From Prolixibacteraceae bacterium (GTDB taxonomy: Bacteria > Bacteroidota > Bacteroidia > Bacteroidales > Prolixibacteraceae): 23,072 bases of DNA. The translations under genes and the position numbers were made by a program. The stretch spans positions 2,756 to 25,827 of the forward strand of contig DPRM01000021.1 in NCBI GenBank assembly GCA_003537645.1, given 5' to 3'. Positions 1-7,587 of this stretch are shown in pieces. Each line of letters opens with the position of its first letter. Position 1 is the first letter of the stretch. The notes below the pieces were generated by a model that ran no database searches, had not been told where the DNA came from, and was given only the letters and a program-made list of their open reading frames with translations.

Positions 1-209
1 GTCATCAATAGTATGTACTATTAAATGTTGCTGAAATAATGTCAAAGTCCTAAACAATGTTGATTTATCAATCGTCTCCAATTCGGCTTCCAAATCAAAC
101 AAGCTAAAGATTTCCGTCTTGTTGGAAATGGCACCAAGAGCCAACAGCCATCAGGCTGTTGGTTTGATACCACTTTTTACAAGTCTTTTTAAATACTTAT
201 TTTTTCCAT
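1..209 (-). pseudogene. Fur-family regulator, broken 5' part (3' end beyond window)
   Basis: Reading the minus strand from 150 down to 1 gives an open frame with Fur-family N-domain features: a DLE motif, then ETIDKSTLFRTLTLF and a final IDD. It lines up without gaps with the intact Fur-family gene at 6940-7347, which has DLE, KADKVTLYRTLKTF and IDDGTG. Upstream, the same frame continues as KRLVKSGIKPTA but is interrupted by TGA at 151-153, exactly where the intact gene has M18. The likely start codon ATG at 207-209 is in another frame; one extra A in the run at 200-205 would join it to the rest. Two lesions therefore separate the start from the conserved domain. It lies just downstream of the efflux operon in the same orientation. 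The wing-side C-terminal domain is outside the window. A sequencing error in the A-run could explain one lesion but not the TGA. Confidence 0.7.
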
Positions 210-263
210 TGTTGTAAAAACAGATAAGGAAGTTTCAGAAAGAGAAAACTGATTTGTCTCGTC

Positions 264-1442
264 TTATAACTCAACGGCTGACAATTCAGTAAACGCCTTT
301 TGATAATCGCGTTCAGCTTCCAGGGTTTGGTTCACCATATTGTAATACAAACCCAATTCGACGATGTAATTTAATAAGGAAATCTCACCCGAATCGAGCG
401 CTTTTTTGAGCAACCCGGTACTGTTTGCCATTGATAACGATTTTCGGTATGTTTCTGCTGTGTTTTTCAACCCTAAAGCACGGTTGAACTGAATTTGAAG
501 CTGGTTGTAAAATTGTTGCTTACTATCCGTTTCGCGCGACTGGGCGGCAACAACCGCTGCATTTGCCTGTTTTACGCGATTCTTGTTTTCCCACAAAGGG
601 ATAGAAACGCCTACTGCAAGTCCTTGAAATTTTTGTCCAACAACATTTTCACTCATATAGCCTGCCGAAAATGTAGGCAATCCCATAGCCTTATTCAATG
701 ATACCTGCTTTTGGCTTACTACAACTTCTTGTTTGACATAGGCCAGAATCGGATTCTTTTGTTCAGCCTGCACATACCAATCGTCAAAATTAAGCGGAAG
801 TTGTTCCTGATTAAATTGATAGTCATCCATGATTAAATCAATTCCTCCATTCAGCCTTTTAAGTTGAGACAGCAGGGTGTTGCGTTCAACATCAATACGA
901 GCTATTTCTCCATTTATGGCAGATAAACTCAATTGCGCTTTGTTGTGCTCTAAGATATTGGCATCGCCACTATTTAAACGGTTTTGATACCCTGCTGCAA
1001 TGGTTTCGGCATGTTGTAATCTTATTTCCAATTCCTTTTTCAGGGCATTAAAATAAATCAGCTCCACACAATACTGTTTTGCTTCCAACAGAAGGCGCAT
1101 TCTTTCTGCTTTGTATTGCCATTCGACTAAACCGTTACGTTCATTGGCCATTTTATTTTTCATCCCGGTAATGGTTGGAATATCGAATGCTTGAGAGATA
1201 TTGAAATCATTACGGTTTCCCATATCAACCGGATTTCCCCAAAGGTAGTTAAAGCCAGCCTCCGGATTTGAAAGGTATATTCCGGTTTTGTTTTCCAACT
1301 TCTGTGCCTCTGCGGTTGCTTTAAGCGCTTTTAAAGTTTTATTGTTTTCTTCAATAGCCTTCAAAGCTGTTGTGACACTGTTTTGGGCATTAAGCGAGAT
1401 ACTCGCAAATAATGCCATGATGCTTATAATTATTGTTCTCAT
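264..1442 (-). CDS. TolC-family outer membrane factor of a heavy-metal RND efflux system
   Basis: Outer membrane channel subunit (CusC/CzcC-like, OEP family) that would connect the RND pump and adaptor encoded just upstream to the cell exterior. The 392-aa product starts with a cleavable signal peptide (hydrophobic residues 3-16, ending SLNAQ) and then shows the long, Gln/Glu/Asn-rich helical pattern of TolC proteins, with two similar halves. A motif GVSIPLWENKNRVKQA near residue 280 matches the conserved second-repeat segment of this family. Start ATG at 1440-1442 is one base after the TAG stop of the pump gene, so the two are translationally close and surely co-transcribed. It is the last intact gene of the efflux operon. 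Metal specificity cannot be read from this subunit. Confidence 0.88.
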   Translation of the reverse strand: MRTIIISIMALFASISLNAQNSVTTALKAIEENNKTLKALKATAEAQKLENKTGIYLSNPEAGFNYLWGNPVDMGNRNDFNISQAFDIPTITGMKNKMANERNGLVEWQYKAERMRLLLEAKQYCVELIYFNALKKELEIRLQHAETIAAGYQNRLNSGDANILEHNKAQLSLSAINGEIARIDVERNTLLSQLKRLNGGIDLIMDDYQFNQEQLPLNFDDWYVQAEQKNPILAYVKQEVVVSQKQVSLNKAMGLPTFSAGYMSENVVGQKFQGLAVGVSIPLWENKNRVKQANAAVVAAQSRETDSKQQFYNQLQIQFNRALGLKNTAETYRKSLSMANSTGLLKKALDSGEISLLNYIVELGLYYNMVNQTLEAERDYQKAFTELSAVEL

Positions 1443-1443
1443 A

Positions 1444-4400
1444 CTATTCTTGTTTTTCGGTTATCATATCATCTTGCATCATCTCTCTTACAATCTTCCT
1501 GTTCGTAAGGAGATACATTATAGGAATGATAAAACCGTTGAGTAATGTTGATGTTAATAAGCCTCCAAGAATCACCTTGGCCATCGGACTTTGTATTTCA
1601 TTGCCCGGCAAATCACCGCCTATCGCAAGTGGAACCAATGCAAGACCCGCTGCCAATGCAGTCATGAGGATTGGATTCAGACGGTCTAAGGAGCCATGCA
1701 TCACACTATCAAACTTTGACAAACCTTCGTCCTGCAAATCGTTGTAACGCGAAATGAGCAGCATTCCGTTTCGGGTTGCAATACCAAAAAGGGAAATAAA
1801 TCCGATAATTGCAGGAATACTTATTATTCCGCTTGTAAAATATATGGTGAAAACTCCACCAATAAGCGCTAAAGGAAGGTTCAAAAGTATTACTATTGAT
1901 TCGGTTACACTTCTGAATTGAGCAAATAGCAACAAGAATATTACCATAATCGAGAAAATAGAAGTAATAAGCAGCGTTCTTGATGCCGCTTGTTCGCTTT
2001 CAAACTGCCCACCATACTGGATATGATAACCTTCGGGCAAAGTTATTTTTTCGTTTACCGTTTTTTGAATATCATTTACAACGCCTCTCAAATCACGCCC
2101 GGCCACATTGGCAGAAATAACTATCTTTCGGGCAACATTCTCCCGGTTGATTGTATTGGGGCCTGTTGACGAAGAAACTTCCGCAATATTTCCCAACGGT
2201 ATCATCCGTCCATTGGCATCAACTATCAGGTTTTTGATTCTGTCGGCGGTTGCCCTGCTGTCGTCATTTACTTTTAGGGTAAGATCGAAAGACCTGTTGC
2301 CTTCATAAACCTGCGAAACAACCTCACCTGCCAACATAACACTTACTATCTCACCAAATTCAGGTAAGGTAATACCGTATTTCGCCAGAACTTCCCTTTT
2401 CGGAACTATCTTTAATTGCGGCCTTTCTATCTGTTGTTCCACATTCAGGTCGGCAACACCTTCAATGCCTTCAATGGAGGCTTTGATTTGGTTTCCTATC
2501 GTAAACATCTTATTCAGATCTGTACCAAACAGTTTGATGGCAATGTTGGCCCGAGTTCCTGAAAGCATCGCATCAATACGGTGAGAAATAGGTTGTCCTA
2601 TTTCGATATTGACACCGGGTATTACTTTTATTTTTTCACGAATTTCAGCCAATACTTCATCTTTGGATCGTTTATCAAGTATAAACGGGGCTTCTATTTC
2701 CGACACATTCACACCCAAAGCATGTTCGTCCAATTCGGCACGACCGGTTTTTCGTGCAACAGTTTGGACTTCGGGAATTGAGAGCAGAATATCTTCGGCT
2801 ATACGCCCTATCTTGTCCGACTCTTCGATTGAAATTCCCGGGACTGTACTTACATTAATGGTAAATGAACCCTCGTTAAACGGAGGTAAGAAACTCCTAC
2901 CCAATGTAAAAAATACGATTATTGAAGCGACCAAAACCACACCTGTTACACCAAGCACCCATTTTTGGTGAATCAGCGACCATCTTAGAGTTTTCTCATA
3001 TACAATTTTTAATTTCCGGATAACATACGGTTCCTGCTCGGGTTTATTTCCATTTCGGGGTTTGCCCAACAAATAACTGCATAATACCGGAGTAAGGGTA
3101 AGCGCTACAATAGTAGATGCGATTAACGCCGCAATAAACGCCACTCCAAGGGGTGCAAGCATACGTCCTTCCATTCCCGACAGAAAAAACAATGGAACAA
3201 AACTGGCAATAATGATGAGCGTTGAGTTCAAAATTGGCATACGTACTTCTTTTGAAGCCTCGAAAACAACTGTCATTACTGTTTTTTGTTCTTCCAGTGG
3301 TTTTTGCCTGTTTTCCCTTAACCGCTTGAATACATTTTCGACATCCACAATGGCATCATCCACAAGAGCGCCGATAGAGATAGCCATACCCCCCAAACTC
3401 ATTGTATTGATGGTAAGTCCCATATACTTGAGTGAGAGTATTGCGAAAACCAATGAAAGAGGAATCGTTACAAGTGAAATGATCGTTGTGCGAGCGTTCA
3501 TCAAAAAGATAATCAATACGATAACCACAAAAAATCCTCCTTCGTAAATGGATTTTTTTACATTGTTAATTGAATTATCAATGAAACGTGCCTGACGAAA
3601 AATATCTGTGGCTATTTTCACATCAGCCGGCATTGTTTTTTGTAAATCAGCAAGCGATTTATCCAGTTTATCGGTTAAATCCAATGTGCTTGTTGCCGGT
3701 TGTTTGGTGATGGTCAATAGAACGGCAGCCTTGCCGTGATTTGAAGCAATACCCAATTTAGGCGCTTTGTTGCCAATTTTCACATCAGCAATTGTTTCGA
3801 GCAATATCGGAATGTCATTAGTAGTTTTAATGACAGCTTTACCCAATTCTGAAGCTTTATTGGTGGAAAGCACTCCTCTTATTATATATTCGTTTCCATA
3901 CTCATATAAAACACCTCCGGCTGCATTCTGATTCATTTTAGTAACTACGCTAATTACTTCATCCATCCCGATGCCGTAATGCTTCATCTTTTCAGGATTC
4001 AATAATATCTGGTACTCCTTAATTTCACCTCCCAGTACAGTAACCTGCGCCACACCACCTGTTGATAATAAGCGTGGACGGATAGTCCAGTCGGCTAATG
4101 TCCTTAAATCCTGTAATGACGTGGAATCTGCGGTAAGACCGACTATCATAACTTCTCCAAGTATGGATGATTGAGGCCCTAAAGTTGGGCTTCCAACATT
4201 TGACGGCAATGCGTCTTTTACTACAGATAATTTTTCTGAAACGATTTGACGGTCGCGGTAAATATCCGTTCCCCAGTTAAATTCGACCCATACAATAGAA
4301 AATCCAGTGGTGGAAGATGAACGGACACGGCGCACATCGGTAGCTCCGTTCAATGCCGTTTCAACAGGAAAAGTAACCAGGCGTTCAACTTCTTCGGGCG

Positions 4401-4569
4401 CCATACCCTTTGCCTCTGTCATCACAACAACGGTCGGTGCATTCAAATCGGGAAATACATCAACTTCCATATTAACGGCAGTATAAGTCCCTGCCAGCAT
4501 CAATAATATGGATGCAACCAAAACAACCATCCGGTTGTTCAGCGAAAATTTTATTATTTTATTCAACAT
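1444..4569 (-). CDS. CusA/CzcA-family heavy-metal efflux RND transporter
   Basis: Inner membrane proton-driven pump of the HME-RND family, 1041 aa, the normal full length. Seen in the sequence: a first membrane helix near residues 10-30, a large periplasmic loop, then a helix cluster near 340-500 with SIGALVDDAIVDVENVFKRL, which is the TM4 charged motif region. A second loop contains AMLSGTRANIAIKLFGTDL, followed by a C-terminal helix cluster from about 870. The TM4 motif has no DFG, which is typical of Zn/Co/Cd CzcA pumps, and does not match the classical CusA Cu/Ag motif either. It looks closer to the DD...DVEN type of HME transporters, so the substrate (divalent cation or copper) is uncertain. 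It sits 18 bases after the adaptor gene and one base before the outer membrane factor gene, giving a complete tripartite B-A-C set. Confidence 0.92.
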   Translation of the reverse strand: MLNKIIKFSLNNRMVVLVASILLMLAGTYTAVNMEVDVFPDLNAPTVVVMTEAKGMAPEEVERLVTFPVETALNGATDVRRVRSSSTTGFSIVWVEFNWGTDIYRDRQIVSEKLSVVKDALPSNVGSPTLGPQSSILGEVMIVGLTADSTSLQDLRTLADWTIRPRLLSTGGVAQVTVLGGEIKEYQILLNPEKMKHYGIGMDEVISVVTKMNQNAAGGVLYEYGNEYIIRGVLSTNKASELGKAVIKTTNDIPILLETIADVKIGNKAPKLGIASNHGKAAVLLTITKQPATSTLDLTDKLDKSLADLQKTMPADVKIATDIFRQARFIDNSINNVKKSIYEGGFFVVIVLIIFLMNARTTIISLVTIPLSLVFAILSLKYMGLTINTMSLGGMAISIGALVDDAIVDVENVFKRLRENRQKPLEEQKTVMTVVFEASKEVRMPILNSTLIIIASFVPLFFLSGMEGRMLAPLGVAFIAALIASTIVALTLTPVLCSYLLGKPRNGNKPEQEPYVIRKLKIVYEKTLRWSLIHQKWVLGVTGVVLVASIIVFFTLGRSFLPPFNEGSFTINVSTVPGISIEESDKIGRIAEDILLSIPEVQTVARKTGRAELDEHALGVNVSEIEAPFILDKRSKDEVLAEIREKIKVIPGVNIEIGQPISHRIDAMLSGTRANIAIKLFGTDLNKMFTIGNQIKASIEGIEGVADLNVEQQIERPQLKIVPKREVLAKYGITLPEFGEIVSVMLAGEVVSQVYEGNRSFDLTLKVNDDSRATADRIKNLIVDANGRMIPLGNIAEVSSSTGPNTINRENVARKIVISANVAGRDLRGVVNDIQKTVNEKITLPEGYHIQYGGQFESEQAASRTLLITSIFSIMVIFLLLFAQFRSVTESIVILLNLPLALIGGVFTIYFTSGIISIPAIIGFISLFGIATRNGMLLISRYNDLQDEGLSKFDSVMHGSLDRLNPILMTALAAGLALVPLAIGGDLPGNEIQSPMAKVILGGLLTSTLLNGFIIPIMYLLTNRKIVREMMQDDMITEKQE

Positions 4570-4587
4570 AGTAAATCGTGTTTAGGG

Positions 4588-5910
4588 TTAATGAGCGTGA
4601 CCTTCGGGCATTACTGATGAAATTGCAGCCAGTTTTACCTGATAAACACCTGTTACAACTACATTATCACCATTTTTCAGTCCTGAAAGTATTTGCACCC
4701 TTTCGCCGTTATTTTGACCAAGCGCTACTTCCTGCTTTTTATATCCTTCTTCATCCAGTTGCAGGTAGACGAAATTTAAGCCTTGCTCCTCGGTTATTGA
4801 AGAAACAGGAACAGAAATAACGTTCTCCTGAGGGCTTGATAAAAGGTAAACTTCGGTAAATGCACCTGGAATAATTTCACCGATATTGTCAAATTCAAAA
4901 GTGACCGGAATGTAAAAAGTCTGATCTCCTGAAGATTTTCCATAAGACAATAACTTCCCGTTCAAATCGGAAAGTTTATAGACTGTGTTATCGTAAGCAA
5001 GCTTAAAATTGGCGCTGCTTATACTTTTAAGCATTTTGAAATTATTCTCTGATACTTCTGCCCTTAATTGCAAACGCCTGTTTTGCGAAACGGTAGCTAT
5101 CTGCTGACCGACTGAAACATACTCACCCTGTGCCACAAATCTGTTTTTTATATATCCGCTTATAGGAGAGGTTACACGTACACCGGTTTCTGTAATATTG
5201 GAAGCTTGTGCATCGTAAATTGTTTTTGCTGTTTCATAGCGCAATTTTACCTGTTCAAACTCTTTTGCCGAAATAATCTGGTCTTTTACAAGACCTTCGG
5301 CACGTTGGTATTCTTTAAGAGCTGTTTCATAAGCAATCTTCGATTTAGCCGCAGGGTCACCCTCTAACAGCTTTTTTGCTGATATAGTTACAATCGATTG
5401 ACCAGCGTTCACAGCAGTTCCTTCTGTAATTGAAGAATTTGTGAATGATACAATTCCATTGGAAGTTGCTGCAATAACAACCTCATTACCTTGTGGAGCC
5501 TGTATCTGGCCGCTTGTTTTAATGGCATTGTAAAAAGTTCCGGGAGATACGGTTTCCGTAGAAAGCTTTGCTAATTCAGCCTGCTTTTTTGAAAAAGCAA
5601 TCTCATCGGCGTGTTCACTTACTTTTTCATCGCCTTCAACATGGGCAGCCCCCACTTCTTCTGCTGAATGGTCATGCCCGTCGCCTTCCGAATGTTGAGT
5701 TTCTGTTTCAGTGGCGTGGTCGTGTCCATCACCTTCTACATGTTCATCCACTTTTTCGCCTGCTTCGGCATGTGTTTCAGCAGCATGCCCATGTTCGTCA
5801 GTTTTTTTTCCTTTACAGCCGGTAAAAGCAGCCACACTTGTCATTATTAAAAGAATGAAACTATATTTTAATGTTCTCTTTATTGAAAAAGATGTAATTC
5901 TATTTATCAT
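4588..5910 (-). CDS. Periplasmic adaptor lipoprotein of RND efflux, His-rich N-terminus
   Basis: Membrane fusion protein (CusB/CzcB, HlyD-like) bridging the RND pump and the outer membrane factor. The 440-aa product has a basic N-terminus, a hydrophobic stretch at 17-30 and a lipobox ending at Cys32, so it is probably a lipoprotein. Residues 40-100 carry 11 histidines, including two copies of EGDGHDH about 16 residues apart; this low-complexity acidic/His stretch is likely a flexible metal-binding arm. After it come the usual barrel-sandwich and coiled-coil segments: SNGIVSFTNSSITEGTAV, then AKEFEQVKLRYETAKT and VTSPISGYIKNRFVAQGEYV, then the beta-barrel domain. The protein ends MPEGHAH. Start ATG at 5908-5910 gives the complete signal peptide. 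It precedes the pump gene by 18 bases. Confidence 0.9.
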   Translation of the reverse strand: MINRITSFSIKRTLKYSFILLIMTSVAAFTGCKGKKTDEHGHAAETHAEAGEKVDEHVEGDGHDHATETETQHSEGDGHDHSAEEVGAAHVEGDEKVSEHADEIAFSKKQAELAKLSTETVSPGTFYNAIKTSGQIQAPQGNEVVIAATSNGIVSFTNSSITEGTAVNAGQSIVTISAKKLLEGDPAAKSKIAYETALKEYQRAEGLVKDQIISAKEFEQVKLRYETAKTIYDAQASNITETGVRVTSPISGYIKNRFVAQGEYVSVGQQIATVSQNRRLQLRAEVSENNFKMLKSISSANFKLAYDNTVYKLSDLNGKLLSYGKSSGDQTFYIPVTFEFDNIGEIIPGAFTEVYLLSSPQENVISVPVSSITEEQGLNFVYLQLDEEGYKKQEVALGQNNGERVQILSGLKNGDNVVVTGVYQVKLAAISSVMPEGHAH

Positions 5911-5941
5911 CTTGTATTGATTTTAATTGTTAAAACTTAAT

Positions 5942-6409
5942 TTATTTTCCCGAGGCATAATACTGGTTGAGTGATTCCTCATTCTTAAAGTACACCAATT
6001 CAGGTTCCCCTTTTTCTTTTAGCCCGATTAATGCATCGGCCTTGTTTATTGAATCACCTGAAAAAGCATCGGGTACCATTGCAACTTCCATAAAATTCTT
6101 CACCATATGGTTAAAACAATGCTGGTTGCAGAAATAATATAATTTGTCGTTGTAAGTAACTTTTGCAGTTTTATGCAATTGTAAATTGTTGCCGTTCATG
6201 CAAGCCCATTCGCCGGGAATTACTTTTCCATACCAAGCCCATTTGTGATAAAAAAACCTGGTTTCGCACCCATAAGTATAAAAAGTAAGAACAGAAACCG
6301 CCATGACAACAAGTAAACTGAAACTTATTATCAGGATTCGATTAAAGTTTTTATTCTCGATTTTTTGATTTTCCAGCAATTGTTGCTTGCTTAACTTCTT
6401 CTTATTCAT
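5942..6409 (-). CDS. Membrane-anchored TRASH-like metal-binding protein
   Basis: 155-aa protein with a charged N-terminus, one membrane helix at about residues 24-44 and a soluble C-terminal part. It shows Cys70, then Cys94 and Cys98 in the context YYFCNQHC, i.e. C-x23-C-x3-C, followed by His101. This is close to the TRASH domain pattern (C-x19-22-C-x3-C), used by metal sensors, chaperones and trafficking proteins; the YNDKLYYFCN context also recalls YHS domains. It sits in the efflux operon between the small His-rich membrane protein and the adaptor gene, so a periplasmic metal chaperone or sensor feeding the adaptor is a reasonable inference. I chose ATG at 6407-6409; an adjacent upstream GTG would add one residue. 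I know no assigned gene name. Confidence 0.75.
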   Translation of the reverse strand: MNKKKLSKQQLLENQKIENKNFNRILIISFSLLVVMAVSVLTFYTYGCETRFFYHKWAWYGKVIPGEWACMNGNNLQLHKTAKVTYNDKLYYFCNQHCFNHMVKNFMEVAMVPDAFSGDSINKADALIGLKEKGEPELVYFKNEESLNQYYASGK

Positions 6410-6473
6410 CACAAAAAGATTAAGTAAGACATTTGGACCGACATGTTTGCCAGTCTGTTAATTCAAACAAAAG

Positions 6474-6872
6474 TTAAGCGTTTGCAGGAGGCCCCCGAAG
6501 TGATCGGGTGGTAAAGAAGAATTGTTTTAAGAAAACGGCCTGATAACCAAATATTGTTGTGGTAACAATTTTTACAGGCGGTATCTCAATATTAACAATG
6601 ATTCCGGCCAAGTAGAAACTGAAAAAGTCAGATAAAGAATTATTGAAAGAAGAAATCGTTGTCTTTCCTGATGCCAGAATATTAAATGCTTGACAATGGA
6701 AATCCGGGGGTTCAGTATTTTTATCTTGAGCTGAACTTTCACAGATTGATTCCAGCTCTGATGAATGTTTTAACTCAAAATGGTGATGATGCGACACAAC
6801 ACCATGGACTAAAATAATCAGTCCTGCCAAAAAGGTAAATATCCTTCCTATATGTTGTCCTTTTAATTTCAC
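6474..6872 (-). CDS. Small membrane protein with HHHH motif (DUF2946-like)
   Basis: 132-aa protein beginning with a GTG codon at 6870-6872; no ATG lies nearby in frame and the signal-like helix starts immediately, so GTG is the likely start. Residues 9-25 form a hydrophobic helix, followed by SHHHHFELKH (His28-31), Cys44 and Cys60. A second hydrophobic patch lies near 83-95, and the end is RSLRGPPANA. The His cluster and RGPP-type C-terminus resemble small proteins of the DUF2946 kind found beside copper/zinc efflux operons; this is resemblance, not proof. It is the first gene after the palindromic operator and promoter, so it would be the first gene of the efflux transcript. Function unknown; a periplasmic metal-binding role is likely from the His/Cys content. 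Confidence 0.68.
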   Translation of the reverse strand: MKLKGQHIGRIFTFLAGLIILVHGVVSHHHHFELKHSSELESICESSAQDKNTEPPDFHCQAFNILASGKTTISSFNNSLSDFFSFYLAGIIVNIEIPPVKIVTTTIFGYQAVFLKQFFFTTRSLRGPPANA

Positions 6873-6897
6873 CTATTTAAAACTTTTTAAAGAGCGG

Positions 6898-6905
6898 CAA
6901 ATATA
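6898..6905 (-). promoter_or_regulatory. Candidate -7 promoter box of efflux operon
   Basis: On the minus strand this reads TATATTTG, a perfect match to the Bacteroidota -7 consensus TAnnTTTG, 25 bases upstream of the first gene of the efflux operon (GTG at 6872). No well-spaced TTG -33 element stands out, but GTTG inside the adjacent palindrome lies about 15 bases upstream. Functional use is inferred. Confidence 0.5.
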
Positions 6906-6918
6906 GAGAAAAAGTTTA

Positions 6919-6933
6919 TGCAACCGAGTTGCA
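6919..6933. promoter_or_regulatory. 15-bp palindrome, likely operator for the Fur-family regulator
   Basis: Perfect inverted repeat TGCAAC-CGA-GTTGCA. It lies 13 bases upstream of the TATATTTG box, so a bound dimer would cover the -33 region of the efflux promoter. It sits just after the stop codon of the Fur-family gene at 6940. Palindromes of this size are typical of Fur/Zur-type dimers, and metal-responsive repression is the simplest reading. Direct evidence is only the symmetry and position. Confidence 0.6.
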
Positions 6934-6939
6934 AAGTTG

Positions 6940-7347
6940 TTAAATACAGTTAACACAGATGCCTTTAACAACCATATTAATGGTTTCGAGGGTAAAACGG
7001 GTTGGCAGGTTTACTGAAGGAACAGGAATATCGGTTAAACAATACGTTTGTTTGCATTTGGTACAAAGGAAATGAACGTGTAAATCTTCGGGATGGCATT
7101 GGCAAGTTTCCTTACATAACGCATATTTCACCGAACCAGTGCCATCATCAATACTATGGATTAGTTTGTTTTCCTCAAAAGTTTTGAGTGTCCGGTAAAG
7201 GGTAACTTTGTCGGCTTTCTCAAATTTTTGCTCTAAATCGGCTAAACTAATGGCAGCCGATTGATCGCTCAAAACCTTTAAGACCAACTCGCGCATGGCT
7301 GTTGGTTTGATGTGTCGATTCTCTAATTTGGATTCGTTCTCTTTCAT
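6940..7347 (-). CDS. Fur-family metal-responsive transcriptional regulator
   Basis: 135-aa DNA-binding repressor of the Fur/Zur/PerR superfamily. The N-terminal winged-helix part (about 1-75) contains IKPTAMRELVLKVL, the recognition helix KVTLYRTLKTF and IDDGTG. The C-terminal metal and dimer domain has HPEDLHVHF (His85, His90, His92) and two CxxC pairs (Cys95/98 and Cys131/134) that would form the structural zinc site. It carries extra cysteines, Cys78, Cys82, Cys84 and Cys103, more than a typical Fur. It is encoded immediately upstream of the efflux operon, with the 15-bp palindrome just after its stop codon, so it probably controls that operon and perhaps itself. The sensed metal (zinc likely, others possible) is not determinable here. 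Confidence 0.88.
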   Translation of the reverse strand: MKENESKLENRHIKPTAMRELVLKVLSDQSAAISLADLEQKFEKADKVTLYRTLKTFEENKLIHSIDDGTGSVKYALCKETCQCHPEDLHVHFLCTKCKQTYCLTDIPVPSVNLPTRFTLETINMVVKGICVNCI

Positions 7348-7355
7348 AAATCAAT

Positions 7356-7390
7356 GATGCAAAAGTAAACCAATAATTTGATGTAAAAGT
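7356..7390. promoter_or_regulatory. Direct repeat and -7 box upstream of Fur-family gene
   Basis: Two copies of GATG(C/T)AAAAGT at 7356-7366 and 7380-7390, 24 bases apart and differing by one base. The first copy includes, on the minus strand, TACTTTTG (7360-7367), which fits the TAnnTTTG -7 box of Bacteroidota, 12 bases before the ATG at 7347. That would give a very short leader. The repeats may be a regulator-binding pair or simply duplicated promoter-like sequence. Confidence 0.35.
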
Positions 7391-7587
7391 TCATTAACCT
7401 TTTTTAGAATCTGTCAAGTTAGCGCAGACCTACGCACAAAGCGGGCGCGGGGGCAAAAAAGAGCGAGGGGGAAATGAATTACTCCAAGGTTGTAGTGTCC
7501 TGTCATAATGGCTTTTAATCGGGTTGCTAACGTTCGGATTACGTTCTTCTTCTGGTAAAGTTTGTTTGCTAAAAAAAAACAGCAAAC
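7391..7587. other. Gap between relaxase and metal module, G-rich patch and hairpin
   Basis: No gene is supported here. The stretch has a G-rich patch at about 7440-7472 with runs of 3, 5 and 5 G, unlike the AT-rich flanks. It also holds a partial direct repeat of ACGTTC near 7530-7550. This is the seam between the mobilisation module and the metal cargo, so it is where an insertion junction would be expected, but I see no att core, transposon end or tRNA. Confidence 0.4.
7564..7587 (-). terminator. Hairpin just after relaxase stop codon
   Basis: Perfect 7-bp inverted repeat GTTTGCT / AGCAAAC with a 10-base loop that is nine A and one C on the plus strand (nine U and one G in the minus-strand transcript), starting directly after the TAA of the relaxase gene. 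It could protect or terminate the mob transcript. The U-run is in the loop rather than after the stem, so it is not a standard intrinsic terminator. Confidence 0.3.

Noticed and set aside
7440..7472. G-quadruplex in the G-rich patch
   Set aside because: Only three G runs of at least three are present close together; a standard quadruplex needs four.
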